Made by a program: the position numbers and the translations under genes. The notes beneath the pieces were generated by a model, which did not search any database, was not told the origin of the DNA, and saw nothing but the letters and a program-made list of their open reading frames with translations. Source: Pseudomonadales bacterium (lineage in GTDB: Bacteria > Pseudomonadota > Gammaproteobacteria > Pseudomonadales > Azotimanducaceae). From it: 64,000 nucleotides of DNA. The stretch spans positions 1-64,000 of the forward strand of contig JAJEIQ010000027.1 in the NCBI GenBank assembly GCA_022827905.1, read 5' to 3'. This document shows positions 7,751 through 18,894 of this stretch, piece by piece. How positions within the stretch are numbered: the first letter of the stretch is position 1; every line of letters starts with the position of its first letter.

Positions 7751-8868
7751 TTCGCTTCACGCCCTTGGGCGAAAGTGACTCGGTCAATCAGTGGATTGTT
7801 GCCTTGGCTGCCATCACCGTTTCGGGGTTGCATCATCGCTATGAACCGGGCGCCGCGCCGGTTCTGGACGGCGTTGATCTCGAATTGGGCGACGGCGAGG
7901 CCCATGCCGTTCTAGGCGGTTCCGGGGCCGGCAAGACAACGCTGCTGCATCTGCTGGCCGGCCTGCTGCGCCCGAGCGCCGGAACCATCGAATTCGACGG
8001 GCGGGCGGTCACGGAGGCCAGCGCCGCGGAACGCCATGTGGCCCAGGTGTTTCAATTTCCCGTGCTCTATCCCGCCCTGGACGTCGCGGGCAATCTCGGC
8101 TTTCCGCTGGTCAATCGGGGCTGGGACGCAGCCGCGGTTCGCCGCCGGGTTGGCGAAGTGGCCGAGCTGTTGTCCATCGCCCCGCTGCTGTCTCGAAAGC
8201 CCAAGACGCTGTCACTCTTCGAGAAGCAGCTCACCGCCATCGGCCGCGCCTTGGTCCGCCCTGACGTCGCCTTGGTGCTGCTCGATGAGCCGCTGACCGC
8301 CGTCGAACCTGCCGCCAAGTGGCGGTTGCGGCAAGCCTTGAAGGCTGTTCAGAGCGAACTCGGGCTGACCATGATCTACGTTACCCACGATCAAACGGAA
8401 GCCCTGACCTTCGCCGAACGCATCACGTTGCTGCATCAAGGCAAGGTGCTGCAAACGGGCCCGCCCGAGGCCCTCTATGAACGCCCGGCCCATGAGGCGG
8501 TGGCCCGCTTCATCGGCTCGCCGGGCATGAACTTGCTGGACGGCGAGGTTGCGGCGGGACGGATTCGCCTGAACGCCCAGGCGCTCGGCACAACATCGGC
8601 TGCGGACGGCCGCTGCATCCTGGGGTTCCGTCCGGAATGGGCAGCGATTGGCGAACAAGGCGTTCCCGTCACCGTGCGCAGCACTCGGCCCTTGGGCTCT
8701 CTCGGCGGCGTGGCCACGGGGCTGGTGACCGCCAAGTTGGACGGCAGGGTGATTCATGTGCAGCAAGCACTTGATGGCTTGAGTGGTGGTCAGGCCCGTC
8801 TGCGCATCGACCCGGCCCGAATTCTGCTCTACCGCGACGGCTGGCTGGTGGACGATGCAGCGCACTAG
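7747..8868 (+). CDS. glpT: Glycerol-type ABC transporter ATP-binding protein GlpT (ATPase, not the antiporter)
   Basis: A 373-residue second ATPase of the transporter. Walker A GGSGAGKT (57-64), VFQFPVLYP around the Q-loop and the switch histidine His214 (YVTHDQTEAL) are intact, but the signature is degenerate (LSLFEKQ, 155-161) and the D-loop reads TAVEP. This is the complement of GlpS. The name follows the rhizobial ABC system and must not be confused with the E. coli glycerol-3-phosphate antiporter. The TTG start at 7747 overlaps the glpS stop; a shorter start near residue 18-22 (before ITVSGLHHRY) is possible. Confidence 0.82.
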   Translation: MIRFTPLGESDSVNQWIVALAAITVSGLHHRYEPGAAPVLDGVDLELGDGEAHAVLGGSGAGKTTLLHLLAGLLRPSAGTIEFDGRAVTEASAAERHVAQVFQFPVLYPALDVAGNLGFPLVNRGWDAAAVRRRVGEVAELLSIAPLLSRKPKTLSLFEKQLTAIGRALVRPDVALVLLDEPLTAVEPAAKWRLRQALKAVQSELGLTMIYVTHDQTEALTFAERITLLHQGKVLQTGPPEALYERPAHEAVARFIGSPGMNLLDGEVAAGRIRLNAQALGTTSAADGRCILGFRPEWAAIGEQGVPVTVRSTRPLGSLGGVATGLVTAKLDGRVIHVQQALDGLSGGQARLRIDPARILLYRDGWLVDDAAH

Positions 8869-9721
8869 CAACAAGGCTTGGCTGGCTGTGGCGCCGGTGG
8901 TGCTGGTGGTCGCCTTCACTGCCGTCGCACCCCTAATGACGGTCGTCAACTATTCCGTGCAGGACATCTTCGATGTGCAAACGCGCCTTTTCGTTGGCCT
9001 CGATTGGTACCGGGAGACCCTGCGTGACCCCCGTTTCCTGGAGGCGCTGGCGCGGCAGTTGGGATTCAGCGCGCTGGTGCTGGCCTTGGAGATTCCGCTG
9101 GGCATCTGGATTGCCCGCTGCATTCCCCTGCAAGGCCGGATGACGGTGGCCTTCCTCATCATTCTCGCGGTGCCGCTGCTGATTCCCTGGAACGTGGTGG
9201 GCGTCATTTGGCAGATCTTCGCCCGCCCAGACATCGGGTTGCTGGGCGCGGCGGTGAAGGCTCTTGGGGTGTCCTACAACTACACGAGTTCCGCGGTCGA
9301 TGCTTGGATCACCTTGGCGTTGATGGACGTGTGGCACTGGACGTCGCTGGTGGCGCTGCTCTGCTTCGCGGGCTTGGCGGCCATTCCGCCGGCCTACTAC
9401 CAAGCCGCCGAACTCGACGGGGCGAGCCGCTGGCAGGTGTTCCGCCATGTGCAGCTGCCGCACTTGAAGTCGGTGCTGACCATCGCCGTGCTGCTGCGGC
9501 TGATGGACAGCCTGATGATCTACACCGAACCCTTCGTGCTGACCGGCGGCGGGCCCGGCGCAAGCACCACCTTCCTAAGCCAGTACCTGACCAGCATGGC
9601 GGTCGGCCAGTTTGATCTCGGCCCGGCGGCGGCGTTCTCGGTGCTGTACTTCCTGCTGATCCTGCTGTTGTGCTGGTTGTTCTACACCAGCGTGATGAAG
9701 CGCGGCGATGAAGCGGCTTAG
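8855..9721 (+). CDS. glpP: ABC transporter permease GlpP
   Basis: A 288-residue inner-membrane permease with about six hydrophobic segments and the cytoplasmic EAA-type coupling loop YYQAAELDGASRWQVFRHV around residues 186-204. It would pair with GlpQ to form the translocation pore for glycerol or a similar polyol. ATG 8855 overlaps the end of glpT by 14 bp, fitting translational coupling. Confidence 0.85.
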   Translation: MQRTSNKAWLAVAPVVLVVAFTAVAPLMTVVNYSVQDIFDVQTRLFVGLDWYRETLRDPRFLEALARQLGFSALVLALEIPLGIWIARCIPLQGRMTVAFLIILAVPLLIPWNVVGVIWQIFARPDIGLLGAAVKALGVSYNYTSSAVDAWITLALMDVWHWTSLVALLCFAGLAAIPPAYYQAAELDGASRWQVFRHVQLPHLKSVLTIAVLLRLMDSLMIYTEPFVLTGGGPGASTTFLSQYLTSMAVGQFDLGPAAAFSVLYFLLILLLCWLFYTSVMKRGDEAA

Positions 9722-9736
9722 AAGGGGGCACGCCCC

Positions 9737-10545
<809 letters not shown>

Positions 10546-10546
<1 letters not shown>

Positions 10547-10818
10547 TGGCCTGGATGGCGTGGACTTGGCAGACGGCGCTGTTCTTCGGCGCGGTGGGCC
10601 TTGGCTTGACGGTGATGACGCTGGCGGAGATTCGCTGGCCGACCCAGGCCAGGCGCGGCTTCCTGCCCATGGCCACCACCCGCGGCGACCGCTTCTTCAT
10701 CAGCCTGCTGGGCAGCGCCTTCATCCACATCGCCTGGCTTTCGGCGACCGATCTGCCGGTCGCCTTGGCGGGCCTGCTGAGCTTGGCCTATGCCGCGCTG
10801 GTGATGAGCAAGGGGTAG
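10546..10818 (+). CDS. DUF2160-type small membrane protein, GlpU-like
   Basis: A 90-residue protein with two or three hydrophobic segments (TALFFGAVGLGLTVMTLAEI; AFIHIAWLSATDLPVALAGL) and a charged middle (RWPTQARRG, TTRGDRFF). Small DUF2160 membrane proteins occupy this position, after the second permease, in glycerol ABC operons; their role is unknown. The start overlaps glpQ. In related operons the binding-protein gene glpV follows directly, but here it is 6.3 kb away. Confidence 0.75.
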
Positions 10819-10827
10819 CTTGACCGC

Positions 10828-10849
10828 TCTACCTTCCCGGCGGGTTGCC
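10828..10849. repeat. Left copy of 22-bp direct repeat bounding the RecQ/DprA module
   Basis: TCTACCTTCCCGGCGGGTTG plus CC is repeated exactly at 14307-14328. This copy starts 9 bp after the DUF2160 gene stop. It may be the attL/attR-type scar or target duplication of the inserted segment. Confidence 0.85.
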
Positions 10850-10909
10850 TCGGTGCGGTTCTGTAAGCGGCATTGGGCTCGGCCAAGCGGCGCAGGCTAA
10901 AATCCATGG

Positions 10910-12961
10910 ATGAAGTTTGATCAGAGCCGTGCTTTATCGCTCTTGCGGACAGGGGTTGCCATCTCGAATGCGCAATTCCGAACCGGCCAAGAACGGGCAA
11001 TTCAATCCGTTGTGAGCAATATGGGCCGCCAGCTAGTTGTGCAGAAGACTGGCTGGGGGAAGAGCCTCGTTTACTTCATTGCAACGAAACTCCTCCGCGA
11101 AGCAGGTGAAGGACCGGGTCTTCTCATTAGCCCCCTGCTGGCGCTGATGCGCAACCAAATCGCGGCAGCGGAACGGATGGGAGTGCGCGCGGAGACGATT
11201 AACTCCGACAATTCAGAGAGTTGGCGGGATGTCGAGGAGGCCATTCGCCGCAACGAGGTGGACATCCTGCTGATCTCTCCGGAAAGGCTCGCCAACGAGC
11301 GCTTCCGGGGCCAAGTGCTGGCGGAAATTTCGGAGCGCCTTGCGCTTCTCGTGATCGATGAGGCTCATTGCATCTCGGACTGGGGCCACGATTTTCGTCC
11401 CCACTACCGACTCATCGAGCGGATCATCCGCGAAATGCCGCCCAACCTTCGCATTTTGGGCACCACGGCGACAGCGAATGACCGCGTAATGCAGGACTTG
11501 TCCACAGTCCTCGGTCCTGACTTGGATATTTCCCGAGGCGATCTCCACCGCCCCTCACTGGCCCTTCAAACGATTCGGTTGCCGAGCCAGGCGGAACGGT
11601 TGGCATGGCTGGCAGAGCAACTGCCAAGGCTGCCGGGCAGCGGCATTGTATACACGCTTACGGTACGTGATGCCAATCAAGTTGCTGCGTGGTTAAGGCA
11701 CCAAGGAATCAATGTGGAGGCCTACACTGGTCAGGCGGGAGACCGTCGCCCCGAGTTGGAACAGGCGTTACTCAATAATGACGTCAAAGCCTTGGTTGCG
11801 ACAACGGCCTTGGGGATGGGATTCGATAAACCTGACCTTGCCTTTGTCATTCACTATCAGACCCCCGGGTCTGTGGTGGCGTATTACCAGCAGGTCGGTC
11901 GCGCAGGGCGGGCTCTGGATGCGGCATACGGCGTGCTCCTAAGCGGACGAGAGGAAAAACAGATTACGGATTACTTCATTCGCAGCGCCTTCCCGACACG
12001 CGAAGAGGCCACTGAGGTTCTTGCCCAACTGGAAGAGGTGCCTGCCGGTCTTTCGGTTCGGGAGATCGAGTCAAAAGTAAACATCAGCCGAGGCCGCATA
12101 GAAAAGACGATTCAGCTGCTGTCGCTGGAGTCCCCCGCACCGCTAGCCAAGCTGGGGAACAAGTGGCAACTGACCGCGGCAAAGCTGACGGACGCCTTTT
12201 GGGAACGGGCGGGTCGGTTGACGGAATTGCGCCGCGAAGAACAGGCCCAAATGCAGGACTATGTAGCGCTGTCATCCGGCCACATGGAGTTTCTGATTGC
12301 GGCGTTGGACGGTGCCCCTGCCCGCTTTGCCCCGCCCGACCTACCAACCTTGCCGTCAGAACCCCCTCCGCAACTGGTTAGTGAGGCGATTACTTTCCTG
12401 CGCCGCTCCAGTTTGCCGATCAAACCACGAACCCAATGGCCACCCGGGAACTGGATTGAGAAGGGTCACCGTGCGCAAGCTGGCAGGGCGCTTTGCGTTT
12501 GGGGAGATGCAGGTTGGGGCGGCTTGGTGCGGCGCGGCAAGTACGACGAAGGAAAGTTCTCCGGTGACTTGGTGGAAGCCTGTGCAAAACTACTGGAAAA
12601 ATGGCGTCCGGACCCTTATCCGGAATGGGTCACCGCCATTCCATCTCTTCGCCACCTCACCTTGGTGCTGGATTTTGCCGAGCGTTTGGCAGAGTCATTG
12701 GGGCTGCCATTCAGTGAAGCGCTGGTCAAGAAGGAGCACCGACCGGAACAGAAGACCATGGAGAATAGTGACCAGCAAGCTCGCAATGTGCTGGGTTCAC
12801 TTGAAGTCAACAGAAAGGTTATTCTTCCGGGGCCAGTGCTATTGGTGGATGACATTGTGGATTCCCGATGGACTTTCACGGTTGCAGCTTGGGAATTGCG
12901 GCGCAAAGGTAGCGGCGAAGTTTGGCCGCTGGCGCTTGCTGATGCTGGCGGTGCCGGATGA
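10910..12961 (+). CDS. RecQ-like DNA helicase with C-terminal phosphoribosyltransferase domain
   Basis: A 683-residue protein. Residues 1 to about 350 form a superfamily 2 RecQ helicase: motif I QKTGWGKS (Lys51), motif [17 protein letters not shown] (150-153 DEAH), motif [11 protein letters not shown], motif [13 protein letters not shown] and motif [10 protein letters not shown]. The Cys-rich RecQ zinc domain is not seen; a winged-helix-like stretch follows ([20 protein letters not shown]). The C terminus carries a ComF-like PRPP-binding loop, [13 protein letters not shown] (643-655). The stop overlaps the DprA-like start (ATGA). PRTase plus DprA-like pairs are known from the ShosTA anti-phage/toxin system, so a defence role is likely but inferred. 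It is the first gene of the inserted segment. Confidence 0.85.
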   Translation: MKFDQSRALSLLRTGVAISNAQFRTGQERAIQSVVSNMGRQLVVQKTGWGKSLVYFIATKLLREAGEGPGLLISPLLALMRNQIAAAERMGVRAETINSDNSESWRDVEEAIRRNEVDILLISPERLANERFRGQVLAEISERLALLVIDEAHCISDWGHDFRPHYRLIERIIREMPPNLRILGTTATANDRVMQDLSTVLGPDLDISRGDLHRPSLALQTIRLPSQAERLAWLAEQLPRLPGSGIVYTLTVRDANQVAAWLRHQGINVEAYTGQAGDRRPELEQALLNNDVKALVATTALGMGFDKPDLAFVIHYQTPGSVVAYYQQVGRAGRALDAAYGVLLSGREEKQITDYFIRSAFPTREEATEVLAQLEEVPAGLSVREIESKVNISRGRIEKTIQLLSLESPAPLAKLGNKWQLTAAKLTDAFWERAGRLTELRREEQAQMQDYVALSSGHMEFLIAALDGAPARFAPPDLPTLPSEPPPQLVSEAITFLRRSSLPIKPRTQWPPGNWIEKGHRAQAGRALCVWGDAGWGGLVRRGKYDEGKFSGDLVEACAKLLEKWRPDPYPEWVTAIPSLRHLTLVLDFAERLAESLGLPFSEALVKKEHRPEQKTMENSDQQARNVLGSLEVNRKVILPGPVLLVDDIVDSRWTFTVAAWELRRKGSGEVWPLALADAGGAG

Positions 12962-14286
12962 CGAGTGAATTATCTCCCAACACTCAGGCCATCCTATTGC
13001 TGGCGGCACCCCTGATTGCGGGGGGAAGCTCACGAAAAGCACCCTGCCTTAGTGCCGGAGAGTACCGAAAGCTAGCAGGTTTCCTGCATCGGATCCAGGC
13101 TGAGCCAGCGGATCTGCTGGGACCGGAAGCGGACCGACTGATTGGGGAATGCCGCGGGTCAATCGAGCGGGATCGGCTCAAATCGCTATTGAACCGAGGG
13201 TTCCAACTTGCGCAAGCGGTTGAAAGATGGCGCACACGGGCAATCTGGGTGATTAGCCGAGCTGATGCCGACTATCCGAAGAAGCTTAAAGATCGTCTGA
13301 AAACCGATGCTCCTATTCTGCTCTACGGCTGCGGAGCTAAGGAAGTACTGCATACGCCAGGGCTGGCGATAGTGGGGTCGCGAAACGTGGACGAACCGCT
13401 CCTCAACTACACGCATGACGTTGCATCGACGGCCAGCAAGGCGGGGAGAACGGTGATCTCCGGCGCTGCAAAAGGGGTGGATCAAGCCGCTATGAGAGCT
13501 GCACTTGAAGTGGGCGGGAAGGCCACGGGGGTGTTGGCGGGGGATCTCGAAAGGACGACCATGAATCGGGAACACCGAAACCTCCTGCTTGAAGAACGGC
13601 TTGTGTTGATTTCTCCCTATGACCCAGGTGCAAGGTTTCAAGTTGGCCATGCCATGCAGCGAAACAAGACAATCTACGCCTTGGCGGATGCTGGGCTCGT
13701 GGTCAACGCGGAGGTCAATAAGGGGGGAACTTGGGCAGGCGCTCTGGAGCAGTTAAAGAAATACTCGTCAACCGTTTACGTCCGCTCCACAGGAAACTCG
13801 TGCGATGGCCTTAAAGCGCTATGCGCCCTGGGTGCCAAGCCTTGGCCAAATCCCAGTGACCCTGCCGGATTCGAGGAAGTCCTGAGTGGGGCTTTTGCCA
13901 GTCCCTCGCCGCAACTGACCCAAACCGACTTCTTCGAGCTTGGCGGTGAGCAAAGCACAAGCCACTCATCAGAGGATTCCGAGTCTGGGCTGGCGATTGG
14001 TGAATCAGCGGAAGGGAACTCGGACGCTGAGATTGACTACGCTGAAGAGCTCTATCAGAACGTACACTCATGGGCGCCTATGATATTTGCGGAACCTCGA
14101 ACGCTCGCTACCGTTGCAGAACAACTGAAGGTGACCAAGCCAACTGCAGACGTATGGATAAAGCGACTTGTTGCAGATGGAGTCCTTGTTAGGCAGGCCA
14201 AACCGGTTCGATACGTCGTGTGTCAAGAGTCGCTTTTGGAAAATGCGCCCGCCGGTTACTCCCCATCAGCGGCAGACAAGAACTGA
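12958..14286 (+). CDS. DprA/Smf-like Rossmann protein with winged-helix C terminus (ShosA-like)
   Basis: A 442-residue DprA-family protein. The central Rossmann core (about residues 135-290) shows [52 protein letters not shown] and [13 protein letters not shown], as in DNA-processing protein A. A Ser/Glu-rich linker (about 325-360) leads to a winged helix ([20 protein letters not shown]). It overlaps the RecQ-PRTase gene by 4 bp, so both are made together. This is unlikely to be the housekeeping dprA, which is usually near topA or smg. By analogy with ShosA it may restrain the PRTase partner; that is inference. Confidence 0.8.
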   Translation: MTSELSPNTQAILLLAAPLIAGGSSRKAPCLSAGEYRKLAGFLHRIQAEPADLLGPEADRLIGECRGSIERDRLKSLLNRGFQLAQAVERWRTRAIWVISRADADYPKKLKDRLKTDAPILLYGCGAKEVLHTPGLAIVGSRNVDEPLLNYTHDVASTASKAGRTVISGAAKGVDQAAMRAALEVGGKATGVLAGDLERTTMNREHRNLLLEERLVLISPYDPGARFQVGHAMQRNKTIYALADAGLVVNAEVNKGGTWAGALEQLKKYSSTVYVRSTGNSCDGLKALCALGAKPWPNPSDPAGFEEVLSGAFASPSPQLTQTDFFELGGEQSTSHSSEDSESGLAIGESAEGNSDAEIDYAEELYQNVHSWAPMIFAEPRTLATVAEQLKVTKPTADVWIKRLVADGVLVRQAKPVRYVVCQESLLENAPAGYSPSAADKN

Positions 14287-14306
14287 TTCCCTTTGGCGCA
14301 AGCCTT

Positions 14307-14328
14307 TCTACCTTCCCGGCGGGTTGCC
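14307..14328. repeat. Right copy of 22-bp direct repeat, over the end of the Rieske gene
   Basis: Exact copy of 10828-10849. It covers the last codons and stop of the minus-strand Rieske gene (NPPGR and stop). In this copy it is part of a longer palindrome GGCGGG-TTG-CCCGCC (14319-14333) that is broken in the left copy, so this is probably the original site. Confidence 0.85.
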
Positions 14329-15657
14329 CGCCAGATAGTCGTGCAGCGTCTCGTGGAAGCGGCGCACCCGGGTTTCCTGGGCTGCCAGATAGGGTTCCTG
14401 GTAGCCTCTTGAGCGCCAGCCGGTGTACTGGCCGGCATTCAGTTGCCAATCTTGGAACACCACTTGGTCGGACAGGTCGAGCACGCCTTGGCCGTTGTCG
14501 TACTCGCGATAGTCGAACTCCGCCTCCTCGAACTTCAAGGGATTGCGGGCCGTGCGGTTGATGATCTCGTTCTGGCCCTCAACCGGGTAGATCATCGACC
14601 ACAGATCGAAGTAGCACTTCTCCGGGTCTGTGGCGTGGGGCTCCCAGCGGAACAGGCCGAAGTTGTCGGCGGAGGCGCCGAAGGCGATGTTGGGGAAGAC
14701 GGTTTGGAAGGGGCTTTCGGTCAGCTCCTCATCGGTCAGGTGCTCGTAGTGCAGATAACCCATCTTCTTCCAGAGCTTGCGCTTGGCCGCCTTGAGGTCG
14801 TGCCAGCCCTGCATCGCCTTGGCTTCATAGTCCGGATAGCCGCCCGGGTCGATGCCCCAGCAGCGCAGCTCCTTGTCCCACGGGTGGGGCTTGCCCTCCG
14901 GCACCTGGTCGCGCAGCGACGGGCGGCCCATTTGGATGATGCGGGCATGGCCCATGGGGAACATCTCGTAGCGGGACGTGAAGTGGTCCTGGTCGATCAC
15001 CGGCGGCACTTGGGGGTGGGCGGTGCGGGTGTGGTAGGACTCGTTGAAGTTGTCCGACCAGAACTTCCAGTTGCAGTCGAGGGCGACGCGCATCCAGCGG
15101 GCGCGCACCGTCTTCTCGAACTGAAAGTTGCGGTAGATTTCCGGCAGCGGGGCCAGGTAGTCCCTCAGCGGCGGCGCTTCGTCGTCCATGGTGTACCAAA
15201 CCAAGCCCGCCCAGGTGGCCACCCGCACTTCCACCAGCTTCAGCTTGCCCACCGGGTCGCCTTGGGGAAAGTCGTCCCGGTCCGGACAGTCCTGCAGCAC
15301 GCCGTCCTTGCCCCACCGCCAGCCGTGGTAGGGGCAGTGCAGGCAGTCGTAGGGGCCGTCTTCCCAAACCAATCGCTGGGCGCGGTGGCCGCAGACGTTG
15401 TAGAACCCTTTGAGCGAACGGTCGGCCTGCTTGACGATGATGACCGATTCGCGCATGAAGTCGTGGACGATGGTGTCGCCGGGCTGCTCGAGTTGATTCT
15501 CCCGTCCGGCGATGTGCCAGATTTTGGTCCACAGATGGTCCCACTCCCGCTGCATGAAGTCGCGGCAGTAGTAGCGCTCCTGGGTGATCGGATCGTCCCG
15601 CAGCAGGCTCGGATCCTTGCCATCCATGGCCAGCGGGTGCCTTGCGATGCCTTCCAT
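14308..15657 (-). CDS. Rieske-type aromatic-ring-hydroxylating oxygenase, large subunit
   Basis: A 449-residue oxygenase alpha subunit. The [2Fe-2S] Rieske ligands are visible as CGHRAQRLV and CPYHGWRWG (CxH-x17-CxxH), and the mononuclear iron site as NFNESYHTRTAHPQV. It would hydroxylate an aromatic, terpenoid or betaine-like substrate using electrons from a reductase not encoded nearby. ATG 15657 is chosen because a GGGAGG ribosome-binding site lies 6 bases upstream. It lies between the DprA-like gene and an ATPase, not in an evident operon. Substrate unknown. Confidence 0.85.
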   Translation of the reverse strand: MEGIARHPLAMDGKDPSLLRDDPITQERYYCRDFMQREWDHLWTKIWHIAGRENQLEQPGDTIVHDFMRESVIIVKQADRSLKGFYNVCGHRAQRLVWEDGPYDCLHCPYHGWRWGKDGVLQDCPDRDDFPQGDPVGKLKLVEVRVATWAGLVWYTMDDEAPPLRDYLAPLPEIYRNFQFEKTVRARWMRVALDCNWKFWSDNFNESYHTRTAHPQVPPVIDQDHFTSRYEMFPMGHARIIQMGRPSLRDQVPEGKPHPWDKELRCWGIDPGGYPDYEAKAMQGWHDLKAAKRKLWKKMGYLHYEHLTDEELTESPFQTVFPNIAFGASADNFGLFRWEPHATDPEKCYFDLWSMIYPVEGQNEIINRTARNPLKFEEAEFDYREYDNGQGVLDLSDQVVFQDWQLNAGQYTGWRSRGYQEPYLAAQETRVRRFHETLHDYLAGNPPGR

Positions 15658-15728
15658 GACGCCTCCCCCTGCGTCCGAGCTTCCAAGGGCGATTGTAGCG
15701 CTGGCGAGCGGGAAAGTCGCGCAGGCGG

Positions 15729-16934
15729 CTAAGGCATTGGTGAGGATCGGGAATTTGCGCCAGCTTCTTTGGTGGCTATCCCTGTCAGTTCGCCCGACCA
15801 GAGTCGGTGCACAAAGGCCTCCGCGGGCAGAATGTCGATGCCATCCTCGGTGCACCGGGCGCGGGGTTCAAGACAGACCACCACCCGTCGCTCTGCATGG
15901 GGGTGGTCCTTCACCAAGCTGCGCAGCCCCTTTAAGTGCCGTGAACTGATCCGCTCGCTGCTTTTGGCCTCGACGGCCAAGCGCATGTCGTCCAGCACGA
16001 AATCCACCTCGGTGCCACCCGCCAGCCGCCAGTAGGTCAGCTGGCCATCCGGCTCCATGTAATCCAGGTAGGCTGAAAGTTCATGGAACACCCAGTTTTC
16101 GAAGGCCCTTCCGTAGGCCTCCGATCCCGGTGACATCCATCCTCGGCGGGCTAGTGAGTTGACCACGCCGACATCGGACAAGTAGAACTTGGACGCGGCC
16201 GTCACACGGCGCTTGGGGCGCATTCGATAGGCGGGCAGCCAGCGTCCAAGCAAGGTGTCCTCAAGGATTTCGAAGTAGGACTTAGCCGTATGGCTCGACA
16301 CGCCGCAGTCAGTGGCGACGTTTGAGAAGTTGATCAATTCACCGTCACTGAGGGCGGCGGCGTTGAGAAATCCCGAAAAGGAGGGGAGGTTGCGGACCAA
16401 ACCTTCCGCAGCCACTTCCTCTTTGAGGTAGTCCGATATGTAAGCACTGAGCAGCCGGGTGGGCTGGGCCGCCTGGGTCAGCCGCGGAAGATAGCCGTGA
16501 TTGAGAAGGCGGTTCAGATCAAAGTCCGCGCCCAGTTCCTCTGCCGTCAAGCCATGCAGTTGATAGCGCACCGCCCGGCCACCGAGCAGGTTGGCCGCGC
16601 CGCGGCGAAGCTTCCGCGCGCTCGACCCGCACAGCGCAAAGTGGATGCCGCGGTTTTCCATCAGCCAATGCACTTCGTCGAGCAGGGCCGGAACCTTCTG
16701 AATTTCGTCGATGACCACTTGAGTTCCGCCGCCCACGTTGTCCGCTTCGAGTTCCTCCCGCAGGAACTCCGGGTTGGTGAGGTAGCGCCGAAATTCGTCG
16801 GCCTTCAGCAAGTCTATCCAGCGGCTTTGGGAGTAGTGCGCCCTCAAAAGGGTTGTTTTGCCGGTTTGGCGTGGCCCCCAGAGGAAAAACGTCTGGGTTC
16901 CTGGTGCCGGCAGATTGAGCGTCCTTTTGAACAT
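15729..16934 (-). CDS. AAA+ ATPase with DUF4143 domain
   Basis: A 401-residue ATPase. Walker A GPRQTGKTT and Walker B VVIDEIQKVP lie in the first 110 residues, followed by the sensor-like ALCGSSARKLR. The C-terminal DUF4143 region has the nuclease-like pattern GTEVDFVL then LAVEAKSS, resembling a PD-(D/E)xK core. Members are common, often mobile accessory genes of unclear function, sometimes linked to defence or toxin-antitoxin loci. ATG 16934 is chosen over an in-frame TTG at 16943. The upstream region is unusually AT-rich and contains a perfect inverted repeat. Confidence 0.85.
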   Translation of the reverse strand: MFKRTLNLPAPGTQTFFLWGPRQTGKTTLLRAHYSQSRWIDLLKADEFRRYLTNPEFLREELEADNVGGGTQVVIDEIQKVPALLDEVHWLMENRGIHFALCGSSARKLRRGAANLLGGRAVRYQLHGLTAEELGADFDLNRLLNHGYLPRLTQAAQPTRLLSAYISDYLKEEVAAEGLVRNLPSFSGFLNAAALSDGELINFSNVATDCGVSSHTAKSYFEILEDTLLGRWLPAYRMRPKRRVTAASKFYLSDVGVVNSLARRGWMSPGSEAYGRAFENWVFHELSAYLDYMEPDGQLTYWRLAGGTEVDFVLDDMRLAVEAKSSERISSRHLKGLRSLVKDHPHAERRVVVCLEPRARCTEDGIDILPAEAFVHRLWSGELTGIATKEAGANSRSSPMP

Positions 16935-16937
16935 GTA

Positions 16938-16963
16938 CTTCAAAATATCATGAAATTTTGAAG
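16938..16963. promoter_or_regulatory. Inverted repeat in the AT-rich promoter of the DUF4143 ATPase gene
   Basis: CTTCAAAAT (16938-16946) and ATTTTGAAG (16955-16963) form a perfect 9-bp inverted repeat with an 8-bp spacer, immediately upstream of ATG 16934. The surrounding 16930-17000 stretch is AT-rich compared with the rest of the window. It could be an operator for autoregulation or another regulator. Confidence 0.5.
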
Positions 16964-17123
16964 TTGCAATTCAAATTTGCATGATTTTCCGACTGATTTT
17001 GGGGTTCTGGACGGAACCGCATGGCGGACCAGCGATTGCAGCCGTCACTGGTGGCCACCGCCGACGCATTCTCACTATACTTGCCCGCCACACTCTTCCA
17101 CTTGCCAGCATCAGGAATCCAAC

Positions 17124-18860
<1,737 letters not shown>

Positions 18861-18894
18861 TGGCGGGCCCGAGATCGGCCCTGAGCGGCATCCC

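Larger units (their letters stand above)
10828..14328. mobile_element. Putative inserted two-gene defence-like island
   Basis: A 3.5-kb segment bounded by an exact 22-bp direct repeat holds only the RecQ-PRTase and DprA-like genes. It separates the glycerol transporter genes from their binding protein, and its codon use is visibly less GC-rich than that of its neighbours. The right repeat covers the stop codon of the Rieske gene, a typical place for site-specific integration. No integrase or transposase is encoded inside, so the element may be non-autonomous or decayed. Confidence 0.55.

Noticed and set aside
12958-14286. Housekeeping dprA for natural transformation
   Set aside because: It overlaps a RecQ-PRTase gene inside a repeat-bounded insertion and has a long Ser/Glu linker, unlike housekeeping dprA loci.
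14443-15732. 429-residue plus-strand frame over the Rieske gene
   Set aside because: It is antisense to a gene with intact Rieske motifs, and its composition (Val/His/Leu-rich, no domain) is typical of GC-rich shadow frames.
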